Source: a virus
Virus record (IMG/VR): IMGVR_UViG_3300024518_000009
Span: 1 to 43,287 of that record
Direction: 5' to 3' (one strand)
Length of the DNA stretch: 43,287 bases
Positions 17,557 to 27,658 of this stretch are shown here, piece by piece. Position 1 is the stretch's first letter. Each line of letters starts with the position of its first letter. Below the pieces are notes generated by a model, which saw nothing but the letters and a program-made list of their open reading frames with translations, did no database searches and was not told the DNA's origin. Both the position numbers and the translations under genes were made by a program.

Positions 17557-18330
17557 ATGACAAGATCAGACATTCTTAGTACATACTCATCGGGGGACAT
17601 ATTGGTCCTTACTCTTGAGGACGTTATAGAAGTTGTTCTTACTGACCTATTGGATGAGCAATACTTACCAGAAGGGGAAGAGTTGTTTACTGTAGACGAA
17701 GGCACAGAGCCATTTATGGGGAGATTGCATATCAACCCAGCGTTTGTAGCCCCAGACATCCAGACATTACAGGAGCATAAAAAGGTTGTCATAGATAGCT
17801 TGTCTGCAACAAAGTACCAGCAGGAAATAAAGGCTGTTGAAGACGCTATTGTTCAGGCAGAGATAGACAGAGTGGTCGCAATTGAAACAAGAATCGCGGC
17901 GATACATGAGCCAGCGCTGGCCAAATACACAGCAGACGCTGGGTTCACCCATAGGTCTTTACTGGTTAATAGCATAATCGCTGATGATGACATGGTTTCG
18001 TTGCAGCTTTTAGAGGACTTATCTGCTACAATGATGACAGCAAGCATTAAATTTGAAGCCAGGCGCTCCAGGAAAGAAGCAGGAAGGAAGCGTAAGGCTG
18101 CATGCGATGCAGTATATCACCTTGTTATAGGATGGAATGATGAAGCAGGCAAGGACGAAGCGCAGATTGACCAAATGGAACTCGGGTTCTCTGAGATCAA
18201 GGATTCGCTTAGAGCTGGAAGGCCTGCAAAATCTAGGAGACTTATTAATTTGGTCGTCCCTGACGGCGTGGTTGTCACGCAAGAAATGAAAGATGAGATA
18301 TTAGACGAGTTCGCGACCTTTGGATTTTAG
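17557..18330 (+). CDS. Hypothetical protein after fibre genes
   Basis: A 257-residue protein starting 3 bases after the receptor-binding gene. The N-terminus is acidic with a mixed fold. Residues about 75-180 are strongly helical with coiled-coil pattern. The C-terminus holds a basic segment (about residues 155-170 and 215-222). This layout recalls fibre chaperones or assembly proteins, which often follow fibre genes, but the function is not demonstrable from sequence. Confidence 0.75.
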   Translation: MTRSDILSTYSSGDILVLTLEDVIEVVLTDLLDEQYLPEGEELFTVDEGTEPFMGRLHINPAFVAPDIQTLQEHKKVVIDSLSATKYQQEIKAVEDAIVQAEIDRVVAIETRIAAIHEPALAKYTADAGFTHRSLLVNSIIADDDMVSLQLLEDLSATMMTASIKFEARRSRKEAGRKRKAACDAVYHLVIGWNDEAGKDEAQIDQMELGFSEIKDSLRAGRPAKSRRLINLVVPDGVVVTQEMKDEILDEFATFGF

Positions 18331-18338
18331 GAGAAAGT

Positions 18339-18755
18339 ATGCCAATTGATATTGTAGGAACGGAACTTTACTCTGGCGGTGCCATTGAGAAGCCTCTTAA
18401 TAAAGACCAAGGTAACGATGTCTTCGCTACCCTTGAAGCTTTTATGGAAAGATTGGCTACCCATGACCACACGGGCCAAGACTCTAAGGTAATTAGTTTA
18501 AATATCTCTAAAGACATAGAGCTGTTTCAGGTAGGAATTAATCTGACCTGGACCGCTCAAGGTGACGATATCTATAGGGCTACTGTCCCTGTTCCTGTTG
18601 CCACTACTTATGACGCAAGCATCAGAAAGTTCCTGTTTGATGATGGTGCAGGTAATTTTGCTGAGTTTTATCCAAGAGTAGAAAAGATTGATGCTAACAA
18701 TTATTATGTTTATGTCAACGATAACACTTTAGATATAACGGTGGTGACCCTATAA
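18339..18755 (+). CDS. Probable tail-associated protein with DHTG motif
   Basis: A 138-residue protein with TAGGAG before ATG 18339. Near residues 42-48 it carries HDHTGQD, a motif common in short phage tail and fibre-attachment proteins. The C-terminal 75 residues are beta-rich. It abuts the nozzle-type gene directly (stop 18755, start 18756), suggesting the two proteins meet in the tail. Confidence 0.75.
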   Translation: MPIDIVGTELYSGGAIEKPLNKDQGNDVFATLEAFMERLATHDHTGQDSKVISLNISKDIELFQVGINLTWTAQGDDIYRATVPVPVATTYDASIRKFLFDDGAGNFAEFYPRVEKIDANNYYVYVNDNTLDITVVTL

Positions 18756-21014
18756 ATGCCATTACAATACCAACAGTTAGAGCTTAGAGATTTCTCTGGT
18801 GGGATAACAGACAAGATAGTAAACGCTGCCCCTAACCAATACTCAAGAGCCGACAATCTATTTATTTCAGAATACAACACTCTGGAGAGCAGACCTGGAT
18901 ACAATGTTATGTATGACCAGATTGTGCTGTCTCCAATACTAGGGCTGTTTGATCTTAACGACGAGACGTTTGCTGTGAGGCAACAGAGCTTGTTCTTGTT
19001 TAATACAGGAACAGATGCGCTTGACATTGTCGCGACTCCTAATGCTAATAATTTTTTTATCGTAGGCGCTGCTGCTTTCCCCAATGCTTCCGAGTGGAGG
19101 GACCAGCTTCACTTGTTAAACACTGGTGCAACAGGGCCTACTGAATACAACAGACCAATGAGGGTTTGGAGAGATGGGGCCAATGCTTTACAGTCCGTTG
19201 AAATGGGCATCCCTTATGTGGACATGTCAGGGGTATCAATCATCCCTTCGATGGCTGGTGCTAATAGTTACCAATACTCATTTCACTACTCTTATACCTA
19301 CATTGTTAAAGACACTACTTTTAGAAACGTAGGGCCTATCACTGTTGCTACGGCAGTTCTTTCTACTGACCCTGGCACCAATCAGATTGATGTCCAGTTA
19401 ATTCCAGTCATATCTTCGGCGTTAAACAACCTGGATACAGCTACAATTAAGTGCGAGATTTACCGCACTAATGGTGCTGCTGGAACAGTCTTCTACAAAG
19501 TAGGGGAAGTCACTAATGGGACCACTGTTTTTGTTGATAATATATCTGATGCTACGGCTATTCAGAACGCTACCATATACAACACAGGGGGCGAGGTTGA
19601 ACACTTCCAAGCACCCAAGTCTAAGTACATGACAATTGTTAATGATATAGCGTGGTACGGGAATGTCTTTGAGGACTTTCTTGATGGCTCTTCTGAGGCC
19701 AGACCATATCGTATTCACCAAAGCATCCCAGGCGTCCCGTGTTCTGTTGACCCGTCAGCTTTCGAGGATATGGATGATGAAGTCATTGGCGTGGATAGTA
19801 TTGGTGGTGTTCCTATTGTATTCACTCGGTCATATATATACAGGCTAGAAGGGAAGATTAATTCAATAGGTCAAGGGTCAGTAAGAAAACGAGTTATATC
19901 AAACACTGCTGGCTGCGCTAGTCACAACAGTATCGTAAAGACCAACACTGGTTTATATTGGGCAGGAAAGACTGGCTTCTATCATACCGACGGGTTCAAT
20001 GTTCAGTTACTAACTCCAACCCTTGAGGAATCATTCAGGCAGATTGCGCTCAATGAATCAAGGCGCGAGAAGTTTGTTGGCACCTATGAGGAAGTTAATA
20101 AAAGAATTATCTGGGCAGCGGGAGAGAGCGATACACAAAACGATTTATGGTTCACACTGCATTTAAAAGCGGGCGGGTTCACTACCGCGTCAGGGACTTT
20201 GTTTTTTTCTAATTCACTACTGGCCAGAGACGGCAAGATAATGAGAGGCGACAACCAGGGGTATATCTATGAGCATGCAGAAGACGAGCGTTCTGATTAC
20301 GTTAGAGACTCAGCGGTTGCTGCAAGCCTTTGGAATCGTACCAACATTCCTTATGATTACGAGTCTATCGCTCTTGACTTTGGCCGTCCTGGGGTTCGTA
20401 AGTGGGTTAGCCAGACAACGATCGCTTCAAAGAGTGACACGAACTTCGGATTCAAACTCACGTCAAACAATGACGACAAGGGAATAAGGGCTGACCTTAA
20501 AGAGGTTAGAGTCTTTGGTACTATGTTTTGGGACGACCCTGACTTTGTCTGGGGTGATTCTGATATCATTTGGCAGCGCAAAGAAACCCATACAAACCAG
20601 AGGCATTTCCCAAGAGGCTCTATGAGATGCCGTAGGAAGCAGATAGGCTTCCAATCTGCAGAGGTTGTCATCTATAAGTCCGATACCTTTAATCCGGCTG
20701 ACGTGGCCTATGACAACCCTGTCACGCCGACTGAGTTCTTGGTCACTATCGCTGGTATCAAGTGGCCCACAAAGGCTGTTGGATACCGCATCGCGTTCAA
20801 TGGAAGCAGCGAGAAGCTTAATATTACAGCAAGAACAGACACTACCCTGACTGTTTCTTTAGGCTCTCAGCTACCTGTATTGGCTGCAGACTGGGAGATA
20901 TCAGGCTTCCCTAAGGAACAAACCGTTGAAATCAAGTCGATTGTGGTTGATTTTGCATACCTTGATAACGTAGGCGATAAGTTTAAGTCTACTGAGGACG
21001 GTGGAAATGCCTGA
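18756..21014 (+). CDS. Tail nozzle / stabilisation-type protein
   Basis: A 752-residue beta-rich protein. The N-terminal signature DFSGGITD ... RADNLF ... LESRPGY is the pattern seen at the start of podovirus tail tube/nozzle and DNA-stabilisation proteins (P22 gp10 and T7 gp12 functional class), which form the hexameric end of the short tail. Long repeated beta blocks fit a propeller-like body. It lies next to the adaptor gene, as in podovirus tail modules. Class-level identification only. Confidence 0.78.
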   Translation: MPLQYQQLELRDFSGGITDKIVNAAPNQYSRADNLFISEYNTLESRPGYNVMYDQIVLSPILGLFDLNDETFAVRQQSLFLFNTGTDALDIVATPNANNFFIVGAAAFPNASEWRDQLHLLNTGATGPTEYNRPMRVWRDGANALQSVEMGIPYVDMSGVSIIPSMAGANSYQYSFHYSYTYIVKDTTFRNVGPITVATAVLSTDPGTNQIDVQLIPVISSALNNLDTATIKCEIYRTNGAAGTVFYKVGEVTNGTTVFVDNISDATAIQNATIYNTGGEVEHFQAPKSKYMTIVNDIAWYGNVFEDFLDGSSEARPYRIHQSIPGVPCSVDPSAFEDMDDEVIGVDSIGGVPIVFTRSYIYRLEGKINSIGQGSVRKRVISNTAGCASHNSIVKTNTGLYWAGKTGFYHTDGFNVQLLTPTLEESFRQIALNESRREKFVGTYEEVNKRIIWAAGESDTQNDLWFTLHLKAGGFTTASGTLFFSNSLLARDGKIMRGDNQGYIYEHAEDERSDYVRDSAVAASLWNRTNIPYDYESIALDFGRPGVRKWVSQTTIASKSDTNFGFKLTSNNDDKGIRADLKEVRVFGTMFWDDPDFVWGDSDIIWQRKETHTNQRHFPRGSMRCRRKQIGFQSAEVVIYKSDTFNPADVAYDNPVTPTEFLVTIAGIKWPTKAVGYRIAFNGSSEKLNITARTDTTLTVSLGSQLPVLAADWEISGFPKEQTVEIKSIVVDFAYLDNVGDKFKSTEDGGNA

Positions 21015-21162
21015 TCTTAACTATGATATTGAGAAAGATGAGCTTAGGCTTGATTTAGATGACATATCGCGAGATAATATCCTGGCCCTAGAACGTAGTC
21101 TCGATAAGATACAAGAGATTCTGACCGATATTGACGCTCGACTAACAGCAGGTGGATTGTAA
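21007..21162 (+). CDS. Small acidic helical protein, 51 aa
   Basis: ATG 21007 lies inside the end of the nozzle gene, with GAGGAC a few bases before it. TAA at 21160-21162 overlaps the next ATG. The product is acidic (Asp/Glu/Leu/Ile-rich) and predicted to be one amphipathic helix pair. Tight coupling on both sides supports a real gene, perhaps a tail assembly helper. Confidence 0.65.
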   Translation: MPDLNYDIEKDELRLDLDDISRDNILALERSLDKIQEILTDIDARLTAGGL

Positions 21163-21869
21163 TGTCAAAGACATTAAAGCAAATAAGAGATCAGGTAATA
21201 GACGATCTTGATTTAGCCGAGCAAACATTTATCACGAACACTGATCTGGACCGCTGGATTAACCAAGGCGTTAAAGCTGCCGAGGTTTCCATCCATAAGC
21301 TACACCAGGAGTATTTCCAGGTGCAACAACCAGCTGTTGCTATCAGCACTGCTAGTAATCTAGTGGACTACCCTTCGGATATTTACGCCAACAAGATTAA
21401 GAAGATTATGTTTGTTGAAGGTTTGAATAGTCAAACAAATAGCCACAAGGTTAAGCGAGATAGAAACACGGAACGTATGCAGAATCGTGACACCTACGAG
21501 GACACTAATACTAATCCGTTATTAACCTGGGCACCAACCAATGATGCCACAGTAGGCCGCAAGATCAGGTTGTTCCCTGACAATTCTCGTAATGGATTCT
21601 TATGGATATGGTATATTCGCAATGCCAAGGTTCTAGTTCTTGATGCAGACATTTGTGACATCGACGAGTTCGAGGATTTTATTATCCAGTTCACAAAGAC
21701 GCAGGCTTATCTTAAAGACGGTGACCCCAGAGCGGATGACTCAAAGGTTCTAGAGCAGCAATTAAAAGAGTCGATGGACGTTGCGTTGGAAGACATGACG
21801 GCAGACGAAGACGATACAGAAGTTGAGATGGACATGAGTTTTTATGATGACCACATTGGAGCAGGATAA
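21162..21869 (+). CDS. Head-tail adaptor protein
   Basis: A 235-residue protein. Residues 1-45 match the typical adaptor opening: a helix with IRDQVIDDL, then a TNTDLDRWINQG segment where a Trp/Asn pair starts the second helix. Such proteins form the ring under the portal (P22 gp4 or T7 gp11 functional class). A beta insertion (about residues 55-150) and a helical, very acidic tail follow. It is coupled to its neighbours by one-base overlaps on both sides. Confidence 0.78.
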   Translation: MSKTLKQIRDQVIDDLDLAEQTFITNTDLDRWINQGVKAAEVSIHKLHQEYFQVQQPAVAISTASNLVDYPSDIYANKIKKIMFVEGLNSQTNSHKVKRDRNTERMQNRDTYEDTNTNPLLTWAPTNDATVGRKIRLFPDNSRNGFLWIWYIRNAKVLVLDADICDIDEFEDFIIQFTKTQAYLKDGDPRADDSKVLEQQLKESMDVALEDMTADEDDTEVEMDMSFYDDHIGAG

Positions 21870-22483
21870 TGGGACTATTTAAACGAGCATTACAGGCGGT
21901 AGGGCTAAAAGGGCAGGACGCTCAGCAGTTCAATCCAACAGTCATTACGGAAGCGCAGCTTGCTCCGTTGAAAGCTTCGGTTAAGCGCGTTGATGATCTA
22001 GCAGACAAGGATATTACTGGCGTTAGAGATTCTACACAGATTCAATTGGACCAACTTGGTCAAGACAGATTGAAATCCGCAGACAGTTTAAGGTCACAAG
22101 GCCAGGGTTTGTTCTCATCTCTATCGGCTCAGTCAGAACTGACTGGTCAAGGGGGAGGGTCAAGCGAGAGACTGGGTAGGAATATCTCGCAGGATGTAGT
22201 TAAATCTCAACAAGAAAACACTGGGAACTTTGACAGACTTGCTTCTGGTTTAACGTCTCAAGATTTTGGGCAACAGGAAGCCAACAAGGATAGGGCTATA
22301 TTCTCTTCCCCTGAGCTTCATGCGTTACCTTTACAGATACAAGCAGGAATTAATAGTACGATAAACAGAGCAGCTGCTGGCAACGCTCAGTCTAGAGCAA
22401 GAGCAGAGACGGATTCACTAGGGAGACTTAGTGGCTCCATCCAAGGCGTCGCATCAATGTTTGGTAAGCCGCCAACAGGCTAG
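21869..22483 (+). CDS. Probable internal/ejected virion protein
   Basis: A 204-residue protein rich in Gln, Ser, Ala and Gly with predicted long helices and no hydrophobic core signature. Its ATG overlaps the adaptor stop. Small Gln/Ser-rich helical proteins directly before the giant internal protein are typical of podovirus ejection proteins, which leave the capsid with the DNA to build a channel across the envelope. Inference from order and composition. Confidence 0.65.
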   Translation: MGLFKRALQAVGLKGQDAQQFNPTVITEAQLAPLKASVKRVDDLADKDITGVRDSTQIQLDQLGQDRLKSADSLRSQGQGLFSSLSAQSELTGQGGGSSERLGRNISQDVVKSQQENTGNFDRLASGLTSQDFGQQEANKDRAIFSSPELHALPLQIQAGINSTINRAAAGNAQSRARAETDSLGRLSGSIQGVASMFGKPPTG

Positions 22484-22491
22484 GAGAAATT

Positions 22492-23121
22492 ATGGCAGGA
22501 ATATTTAAAGGACTAAGAGACTTACCCACAGATGGTTCAGGAAGAATGGGGGCAGATAACCCTGACTTTTCACTAAACCCAGAAGCTCCTAGCGAGAAGA
22601 AGATGAATAATGTGAAGGCAATCCCTGGGGGTGAAAACCTCAAAAAGGTCTTGTCTGCAGTAGGTGCAATAGACCCAGACCAGGCGAATGTTAACAAAGC
22701 TACAGGCTCTGGTTCGTTTGGCCCAGAAGGAGAGCTTGTCGAAGAAGACAATCTTTCAATGGAAGACCCTGATAGCTTTCTTAACAAGACTGGAGATTTC
22801 TTCTCAGGACTGGGAGATAACTTTAAGGGCAATATGCAAAGCCCAGAGTTTATGCAGGGACTACTTGCACACCTTGACGCACAAGGAAGAGCCTCAAGGG
22901 CTGGCCATTTAGAGGCTGCTGATGCCGCTTTTGCTCCTTTTTCAGGCGTAAAAGTAGGCAAAAAAGGGTCTAAAATGCCGTCTTTTTCGCAGCTAATTAA
23001 GGGATTACGCTTGTCAAATAAGAAGCAGCAGGAAATAGAAAGACAGAGAGGTGTCAATAAAACCAAGCAGGAGCTTGAGTTAAAGGCCCTACAGGACAAG
23101 GCTAGAAACCCTGAGCTTTAA
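22492..23121 (+). CDS. Probable internal virion protein
   Basis: A 209-residue protein with AGGAG before ATG 22492. It has a Gly/Asp/Pro-rich N-terminal half, a central Gly/Phe segment (about residues 95-115) and a basic, helical C-terminal coil (about 165-205, Lys/Gln/Glu-rich). It sits in the presumed ejection-protein cluster. No family recognised. Confidence 0.65.
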   Translation: MAGIFKGLRDLPTDGSGRMGADNPDFSLNPEAPSEKKMNNVKAIPGGENLKKVLSAVGAIDPDQANVNKATGSGSFGPEGELVEEDNLSMEDPDSFLNKTGDFFSGLGDNFKGNMQSPEFMQGLLAHLDAQGRASRAGHLEAADAAFAPFSGVKVGKKGSKMPSFSQLIKGLRLSNKKQQEIERQRGVNKTKQELELKALQDKARNPEL

Positions 23122-23172
23122 AAATAACAGCAGTTATCCCCCCAAAAAAAACGGCTCACGCGAGGATTTTTA

Positions 23173-24177
23173 ATGGACCCAATGGATATGGACGCATCAA
23201 GAGTAGATGACGATCTTCTTGACGAAGAGAAGCTTGATCAGAGAATTGTTGAGTCGATTAAGAAACGCAAAAGTAAGAAGGGCCGCAAGGTGCCTAAGCG
23301 AAATGTTCACGAAACCATTAATGAAGAGATACCTAGCGCTGTTATCGACGCGCTTAGGCAAGCCCAAGGAAAAGCGGGAGTTAAAATGTCTGACAAGAAT
23401 CCAGTAAAGCAACCAAGAGAAGAGGCTGGTTCTGATTTTATGCTAAACCTGCTTGGCTTACCAGGCATAGACCCAGTTGATGTACCCTTTGAGTCTGATG
23501 CCATGAGGCGCTCTGGTAAAATTTCTCCCAAAATGAAGGAGTTTATGGAAACTCAAGACGAACTAGAACAAAGGCTAAAGGATGAGGCCCCGTCAAAAAA
23601 ACCCAGAACTAGTATTGACGACATCCTTTCTAATATTCAGCAAGTATTAACATCAGGCTCTGGAGGTAGTTCGAATATTGAACTAGCTGCCAAGAAAGGG
23701 GTTACTGATGAGCAAAGAAAATCGCTGCTCTCTACACCTATAGACGCTTCGGCAGACGCTTTCGCGTTTGACCTAATTAATTCTGTTCTTAATGAAGCAG
23801 AAGGTATTAAGGGCCAGCAGCCACAGGCCTCCAGGCTTAAAGCATTTGCTCCTGCGGCCAGCCCAGAGCAATTGTCACTTCTTAGAGCCAAGGCGTCTAA
23901 CCCTAGCTTAAAAGCCATCCTCGCGGCCCAGGGACTTACTGCCAAGTTGCAGAAAATAAAGTCTGATGCGGCTTTAAACGAAGCCAAGATAACCAAAATG
24001 GGGACGGACGCTGCGAACGCAGAGCTGGTAGAAAGCGGTCTGGCTTACCTCCATGATGTAATGGGAAGCACTGCAACTAAGTCTCAGAAAGCACAGGCAA
24101 TTAGAGAAGAGTCTGTTAGAATGAGAAAACCCCTAGCATGGGTTGAGAAGCAATTGGGCGTTGGTAAGCGCCAATGA
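23173..24177 (+). CDS. Probable internal virion protein
   Basis: A 334-residue protein; a GAGG site precedes ATG 23173. The N-terminal 60 residues are highly charged with a Lys/Arg cluster (about residues 33-45). Residues 145-160 are Gly/Ser-rich, and the C-terminal 180 residues are Ala/Leu-rich helices. This build (flexible charged head, helical tail) fits a DNA-associated ejected protein. The 51-base gap upstream (23122-23172) contains a C-run and an A-run but no clear promoter. Confidence 0.68.
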   Translation: MDPMDMDASRVDDDLLDEEKLDQRIVESIKKRKSKKGRKVPKRNVHETINEEIPSAVIDALRQAQGKAGVKMSDKNPVKQPREEAGSDFMLNLLGLPGIDPVDVPFESDAMRRSGKISPKMKEFMETQDELEQRLKDEAPSKKPRTSIDDILSNIQQVLTSGSGGSSNIELAAKKGVTDEQRKSLLSTPIDASADAFAFDLINSVLNEAEGIKGQQPQASRLKAFAPAASPEQLSLLRAKASNPSLKAILAAQGLTAKLQKIKSDAALNEAKITKMGTDAANAELVESGLAYLHDVMGSTATKSQKAQAIREESVRMRKPLAWVEKQLGVGKRQ

Positions 24178-24184
24178 GGGATTA

Positions 24185-27100
24185 ATGACAAGTAGTCAAG
24201 GATTGACCCTAGAGGAAAGAATAGCTCTAATGGACCAAAGGTCTTTAGAGCAGCGGATATCTGACAAAGAGTCTGATCAGGCCAGGTTCGACAAAGAACT
24301 TCAACCCGCTCTTCACCCCCTAGAGACAATATTTAAAGGTATTGGAAAGACTGGCTCAATGAGCCGTGAGGCGCTTGATCAATTGGGATTAGTTCTCCAT
24401 GGTGGGGAATTTGAACCCGATAAATTTGCCGACATTATGAAAGGCAAGACTGTTATTAGTGCGCAGGATGTCAAGAAGGATATAGAGAAAAAGTTTGGGA
24501 TTGACTTAACGCTTGATGACGAGACGCTAGGTAAGAATACAGCCACTGCTGTCAATCTGGCCTCTGATGTTTTCATTGATGCAGTCACCGACCCTATCGG
24601 ATTCGTAGCCCTACCTAAGCTCTTCTCTTATGTTAATAAAGGGATAGGCGCTTCTAAGTTATCTCAAGGAGTCGCAGCAAAGTTTGGAGAAAAAGCAGGC
24701 AAGGTTGTGGACCTGGGGGCAAAAGGTGTTTTACCAGGAGCCACTATAGGCGCGTTATCCATGGACGAAAATGACACTGCTGCCGACATTCTTGGCAAAA
24801 CTGTAATGGGAGCAGTTGCTGGTGCATCATTAGGCATGATGGCTGGCGCATCTATCCCAGCAATCCAGACCGTAACAGACGCAATGTATCTCCAGTATTT
24901 AAAAGTCACAAGACCAAAGGCCGTAGGTGACATCCTTGAGCAAATTGGGAAATCTGGCCTTGAGGATAAGACACTCAGGGGATTAGTGAAAGCAGCCAAT
25001 GGTCTAGATAGTGACCCCCAGAGACAGCAAATAGCAAGAAAGATACTTGAGGGCAGGACAGAACTGATTGATGATTTACACAAAAGGTTTGGTGACGATG
25101 CAATCCTTCAAAGCCAAGACATAGTTGACAGCGCGCTAGAGCAGACCATTACTCGCAGACACCAGTTTGAGGATGTGTTCCTTAAAAATATCCACAAATT
25201 ATCCAACGGAAGCCCTACTCAGTTAAAGCAGAATTTATTAAAGCGAGCAAGAAAAGACTTGGGCTCAATGGGTATATCAGAAACCGATGCCAAGCGTTTG
25301 ATAGACGAGATTGTCCCAACCCTGGATGATAAGTTTGCGCCAACACAGGCCTCTTTAAACATAGGGACCAAGGAATCTAACACCTATGTTCGCAACTGGT
25401 TACAGCATAAGTACGTTAACCAAATCAAAGACCCTGCGTTAAGACAGCACATGACTTCTTTTATGGATGACTGGGCTGTTATAAACAGAGAAGCCATAGA
25501 TGGTTACAACAAGGTCAAAAAAGGACAGTCACTAAAGCTTGCTGATGACGAGCATATCGACATAGCGGCTATTGATTTTCATACTGGTGAGTTTTTAGAC
25601 GATGAAGTCTTGGAGAAATTGTCTACTGGTGAAGGTTTTATTTCACCCAAGGCTCTTGCTGAGTTTAAGAAAAAGTCAAGAACATCAGTCAGGGACTTTA
25701 AAGAGATTCACGAATTGGTTAAAAAAGACCCAAGGAACGCTGCCATAATAAGGGCAGAGATAGGCAGAAGAAGGATGTTGAACAGTCTGGCTGACCAAGG
25801 TGAAAAATTCGCCAGAAGAGTTGTGGCCAAATTGCCTGATACAGACGTTGAATTATCTGGATTGACTGGCGACGTATTTAAGAACTTTGAAAAGAGCGTC
25901 GAGCTGTTCGACGAGTACACTTCATATTTCAAAAGCATGGTGCTTGGCCTTAATCACGCCTGGATAAAGAACAATTATTACGATAACGCCTTAAAGGCTA
26001 TAATGGAGCTAGGACTAGATGGTGCCGACATAAGCATGCGATCTAATCCTGCCGCTAGATGGCTACCTAAAAGCACCATGGCTCAACTAGCTAGAGCAAG
26101 TGACCCCAAGAAAGCATATAGAGGGATAAAGTTTGATGACGAGAGTCTTCGTGTCGCCCAAGATATGGGGCTTGTAGATAATGACTTTTTTAAATCCATA
26201 AGAGACGTGGGTCAAGAGGACATGGTGGAGCTGTTGGCTTTTAATTCAACAGACCAAGTGGCGGCCAAGCTTGCCAAGCTTGAAGCAAAAAACAAGGGGA
26301 CTAGAGGGCTGCTAAATGACTTCCAGAAACAGACAAGCGACAGAATGATACGATGGGGAAGTGTCATGGAAGGGACATTTAAGGCAAAGAGTTTTGATGC
26401 GTACCTTAAGGGATTATTAAAGTCTAAGAACCCGACAGCCGTGGCCGCGAAGAAAGCAATAGATAATATTGGCCTAGAGAAAGCTATGCTCAACTCTCCT
26501 GAGGCTAAAGAGATTGCCATCAGGGCAAGGGATATGGTCAATAAAACCTTTTTTGATTACAACAATCTATCACTAGGCGAAAGAGCTATAGCTAAAAGAA
26601 TCATGCCTTTTTATACATTCTTCTCTAGAAACTTTGAGTTCTGGGGGAAGAAGGCCGTGGAAGAGTTTGATAAATTCCAGGCTGCGCTACGACCTGGTTT
26701 AAATATAGGACGAGAGCCAACCAAAGAAGAGCGTAGAGCAATCCCTGAGTACATGCTAAAGAACGCTCCCCGTATCAGAAACACTCTATCTGATGGGTCA
26801 ATAGAAGTAGCCACTATGCCCCAAATGTCTTTCAATGAGGCGCTTATAATGCTTGGATTCAATGGAGACTCTGCTAACTCAAGCGAGGCACTAAATAAAT
26901 TCAACCCTCTACTCAAGTCTGTCTATCAAATGGCTTTTGACAAGGACGTGTTTCTTGGTGGCGAGTTCTGGCCATCGTCAAAATCAAGTGGCAAGAAGTC
27001 AATCTTTCAAGCAGCTCCGTTTGACATACCTTTTGGCAACGGATTTCTTGATACGGACCCCAATACTAAAAGAACCACTACTTCGCATGATATTTACGCA

Positions 27101-27325
27101 GGCGCTCAAGAGCTATTCAACCTGGGTCTACCTCTTCCTGTTCTACAAACAGCACTATCTAAAGCCAGAAAACTAGGGCAAGGTAAGATTAACCTTGATG
27201 ACGTAAAAGAGTCATTGCTTACGCCTGTCCAGCCCAAGACAATAGAACCCAGGACTCAAGCTATGACGAAAAGTATTAAACTTAGAAACACTCAGCGAAA
27301 ACTCAGAATGAAAGGTGGTAAATAA
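24185..27325 (+). CDS. Giant internal virion / ejection protein
   Basis: A 1046-residue protein, the largest in the genome. I start it at ATG 24185, just after the upstream stop. An in-frame ATG at 24143 would overlap that gene by 35 bases and has no ribosome site. It is mostly helical. A Gly/Ala-rich hydrophobic stretch lies at about residues 190-235. Near residues 800-825 is a segment LGERAIAKRIMPFYTFFSRN, resembling the MPFYT(W/F)xRxN signature I know from the C-terminal part of very large phage internal proteins. No transglycosylase or polymerase motif was found. It probably forms part of the DNA-ejection channel. Confidence 0.75.
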   Translation: MTSSQGLTLEERIALMDQRSLEQRISDKESDQARFDKELQPALHPLETIFKGIGKTGSMSREALDQLGLVLHGGEFEPDKFADIMKGKTVISAQDVKKDIEKKFGIDLTLDDETLGKNTATAVNLASDVFIDAVTDPIGFVALPKLFSYVNKGIGASKLSQGVAAKFGEKAGKVVDLGAKGVLPGATIGALSMDENDTAADILGKTVMGAVAGASLGMMAGASIPAIQTVTDAMYLQYLKVTRPKAVGDILEQIGKSGLEDKTLRGLVKAANGLDSDPQRQQIARKILEGRTELIDDLHKRFGDDAILQSQDIVDSALEQTITRRHQFEDVFLKNIHKLSNGSPTQLKQNLLKRARKDLGSMGISETDAKRLIDEIVPTLDDKFAPTQASLNIGTKESNTYVRNWLQHKYVNQIKDPALRQHMTSFMDDWAVINREAIDGYNKVKKGQSLKLADDEHIDIAAIDFHTGEFLDDEVLEKLSTGEGFISPKALAEFKKKSRTSVRDFKEIHELVKKDPRNAAIIRAEIGRRRMLNSLADQGEKFARRVVAKLPDTDVELSGLTGDVFKNFEKSVELFDEYTSYFKSMVLGLNHAWIKNNYYDNALKAIMELGLDGADISMRSNPAARWLPKSTMAQLARASDPKKAYRGIKFDDESLRVAQDMGLVDNDFFKSIRDVGQEDMVELLAFNSTDQVAAKLAKLEAKNKGTRGLLNDFQKQTSDRMIRWGSVMEGTFKAKSFDAYLKGLLKSKNPTAVAAKKAIDNIGLEKAMLNSPEAKEIAIRARDMVNKTFFDYNNLSLGERAIAKRIMPFYTFFSRNFEFWGKKAVEEFDKFQAALRPGLNIGREPTKEERRAIPEYMLKNAPRIRNTLSDGSIEVATMPQMSFNEALIMLGFNGDSANSSEALNKFNPLLKSVYQMAFDKDVFLGGEFWPSSKSSGKKSIFQAAPFDIPFGNGFLDTDPNTKRTTTSHDIYAGAQELFNLGLPLPVLQTALSKARKLGQGKINLDDVKESLLTPVQPKTIEPRTQAMTKSIKLRNTQRKLRMKGGK

Positions 27326-27540
27326 TGAGCCTATTCGACCCACGCAATACACAACTTGAAGACATGAAAGACATGAAAGAGCAGCCCATTGAGCGAACTG
27401 ATGGCCTGCCAACTATCGACGATCTTAAGAAATTAAAGAAGGGCGACAAAGTAGACGACCCTCATGCTAAGCCAGAAGACCCAAGTATCGAAAAAATAGA
27501 TGGAACTACCCAGATCATTATCAAAATTGTATCGGGTTAA
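27325..27540 (+). CDS. Small charged protein ending the late operon
   Basis: A 71-residue hydrophilic protein rich in Asp and Lys, starting in a one-base overlap (TAATG) with the giant protein gene. The last residues form a short beta-like hydrophobic end. It is the last clear gene of the late block. Function unknown. Confidence 0.75.
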   Translation: MSLFDPRNTQLEDMKDMKEQPIERTDGLPTIDDLKKLKKGDKVDDPHAKPEDPSIEKIDGTTQIIIKIVSG

Positions 27541-27658
27541 CGCACATCTGAGAAATGAATGTCTATGAAATCATTACCTTTCTTGATTATGTACTTGCAT
27601 CACATACTTACGGCCGTTCTTATGTATCTTGTAGGCAGCCACTAGCACCAGCCAGTAG

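Noticed and set aside
22428-23099. Long minus-strand ORF (223 codons)
   Set aside because: It lies antisense to two well-supported late genes with ribosome sites; its Ser/Leu/Pro-rich composition is that of a shadow frame.
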